Positions 5,858-6,881 of a DNA stretch of 6,881 nucleotides are shown piece after piece. The stretch's first letter is position 1. The number at the start of each line of letters is the position of its first letter. The DNA lies in NCBI GenBank assembly GCA_028287415.1, contig JAQBPS010000332.1, positions 1-6,881 of the forward strand. The letters are read 5' to 3'. This stretch comes from Bacillota bacterium. GTDB taxonomy: Bacteria; Bacillota; Sulfobacillia; Symbiobacteriales; Symbiobacteriaceae. The position numbers and the translations under genes are program-made. A model generated the notes under the pieces. The model did no database searches. It had not been told where the DNA came from and was given only the letters and a program-made list of their open reading frames with translations.

Positions 5858-6881
5858 GCATCGATCTATTGATCCGCGGCGGCAACGTCGTGTTCCCGGG
5901 TGAGCGGGTGGCGGCCGTCGACATCGGCGTGGTGGGCGGCCGGATTATCGCCCTCTACGAGCCGGGCACCGCCCCGGCGGCGAAGCAGGAGATCGACGCG
6001 ACCGGCCTTCACGTGATGCCGGGCGTCATCGATCCCCACCAGCACCTGGGCATTTACAACGACATGGCCGAGGACTTCCGGGAGGACACGAAGGTGAGCG
6101 CCATCGGCGGCATCACCACGGTGGTGAATTACTACCGGGCCAACGGCTCCTATCACGGTACGGCGCCCAAGGTGATCGCTGCGGGCGAGGAGAACAGCCT
6201 GATCGACTTCGCCTTCAGTTTCGGCGCCATCACGGAGACCCACCTGGCCGAGACCGAGTCGATCATCGAGCGGTACGGGGTCACCTCTTTCAAGTTCTAC
6301 CGGAACTATCAGGACGTGATCAAGCAGCTCTTCGGTGCCGAGGATGCCCTCACTTTGGACGCCGCCGACTTTATCCGGACGCTGCAGCAGCTCCGGGACC
6401 TTTCCCCCAAGCTCCTGCTCTGTGTCCATTCGGAGGATATGGACATCCAGCGGTGGGCCGCCCGCAAGGTGAAGGAGAGGGGCGCCCCCGAGTCGCTGGC
6501 CGAGTTTGCCACGACCAGCCCGGACTATGCCGAGACGGCCTCAGTGCTGAGCGGCATCTACCTGAACCAGGTGGTGGGTGGCAACCTGTACATCGTCCAC
6601 CTGACCGCTGGCACCAGCGTTGAGGCACTGGAGAATAGCAAGTGGCTGACCGACAACGTGGTGGTGGAGACCTGCGTCCACTACCTCGCTCTGGACGAAA
6701 ATGCGAAGGCTGGCCTGCTGGCCAAGGTGAATCCGCCGATTCGTACGACCCGCGACCAGGACGCACTCTGGCGGGGGACCGCGAACGGCACAATTCGCAG
6801 CATCGGCACAGACAACGTGCCCAACGGCCGGGCCCGCAAGTTGCAGAAGGGGAAGGACATGTGGAGCGCCGCCCCGGGCTT
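5854..6881 (+). CDS. Cyclic amidohydrolase (dihydropyrimidinase / hydantoinase / imidase type), 3' partial
   Basis: Metal-dependent ring-opening hydrolase of the amidohydrolase superfamily; 342 codons are present and the gene runs off the right edge. Relatives are about 450-490 residues, so roughly a quarter is missing. The GTG at 5854 overlaps the preceding stop (GTGA) and has GGAGG at 5842-5846, so translation is coupled. The small beta domain LLIRGGNVV...DIGVVGGRIIAL opens the protein. The binuclear metal site is complete: His62 and His64 in IDPHQHLG, the carboxylatable Lys147 in SFKFYRNY, His192 in CVHSED, His249 in YIVHLTAG and Asp320 in GTDNVP. ETCVHYLALD (272-281) and NPPIRTTRDQDALW (293-306) match the ETC-x-x-YL and PPLR motifs of dihydropyrimidinases. 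After the metal aspartate the usual histidine (DH) is asparagine (DN). It is expected to open a cyclic amide, imide or ureide. Candidates are a dihydropyrimidinase, hydantoinase, cyclic-imide hydrolase or an enamidase-like enzyme; the neighbours favour a ring that yields a dicarboxylate. Confidence 0.92.
   Translation, partial: MSIDLLIRGGNVVFPGERVAAVDIGVVGGRIIALYEPGTAPAAKQEIDATGLHVMPGVIDPHQHLGIYNDMAEDFREDTKVSAIGGITTVVNYYRANGSYHGTAPKVIAAGEENSLIDFAFSFGAITETHLAETESIIERYGVTSFKFYRNYQDVIKQLFGAEDALTLDAADFIRTLQQLRDLSPKLLLCVHSEDMDIQRWAARKVKERGAPESLAEFATTSPDYAETASVLSGIYLNQVVGGNLYIVHLTAGTSVEALENSKWLTDNVVVETCVHYLALDENAKAGLLAKVNPPIRTTRDQDALWRGTANGTIRSIGTDNVPNGRARKLQKGKDMWSAAPG

Noticed and set aside
5866..6429. 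Minus-strand open frame of 187 codons opposite the amidohydrolase
   Set aside because: It is a shadow of the amidohydrolase gene, whose metal-binding motifs are all in the + frame.

Overview
The window is one GC-rich stretch of bacterial DNA. It carries eight genes, all on the + strand, packed like an operon and mostly preceded by strong Shine-Dalgarno sequences (GGAGG or AAGGAGGT). High GC plus strong purine-rich ribosome sites fits a high-GC Firmicute-like or related bacterium. I cannot name a genus from the sequence. Both ends cut through genes: the left edge lacks the first few codons of an aconitase-family large subunit, and the right edge lacks the C-terminal part of a cyclic amidohydrolase.

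Layout, left to right: (1) large subunit of a LeuC/homoaconitase-type [4Fe-4S] hydro-lyase, 5' partial; (2) its LeuD-type small subunit; (3) an IclR-family regulator; then a 139-bp gap with a locally AT-rich patch, the only sizeable non-coding stretch; (4) a lyase of the isocitrate lyase/PEP mutase superfamily; (5) a second, different LeuD-type small subunit; (6) a second, diverged lyase of the same superfamily; (7) an isochorismatase-fold amidase resembling N-carbamoylsarcosine or maleamate amidohydrolase; (8) a dihydropyrimidinase/hydantoinase/imidase-type amidohydrolase, 3' partial. No tRNA, rRNA, CRISPR array, insertion sequence or clear repeat was seen.

The genes make chemical sense as a catabolic pathway rather than leucine biosynthesis, since no leuA or leuB is visible. 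A cyclic amidohydrolase would open a ring amide or imide. The amidase would release ammonia from the half-amide (or N-carbamoyl) product to leave a dicarboxylate. The aconitase-type hydratase(s) would add water to an unsaturated diacid such as a substituted maleate. The lyase(s) would cleave the resulting substituted malate into pyruvate (or another 2-oxoacid) and a carboxylate. Part of this logic (hydratase plus 2,3-dimethylmalate lyase downstream of a cyclic amidohydrolase) is known from nicotinate fermentation in Eubacterium barkeri. The combination here, with two small subunits, two lyases and a half-amidase-like enzyme, does not match that pathway exactly and may serve a different or broader set of ring substrates. 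The substrate assignment is inference.
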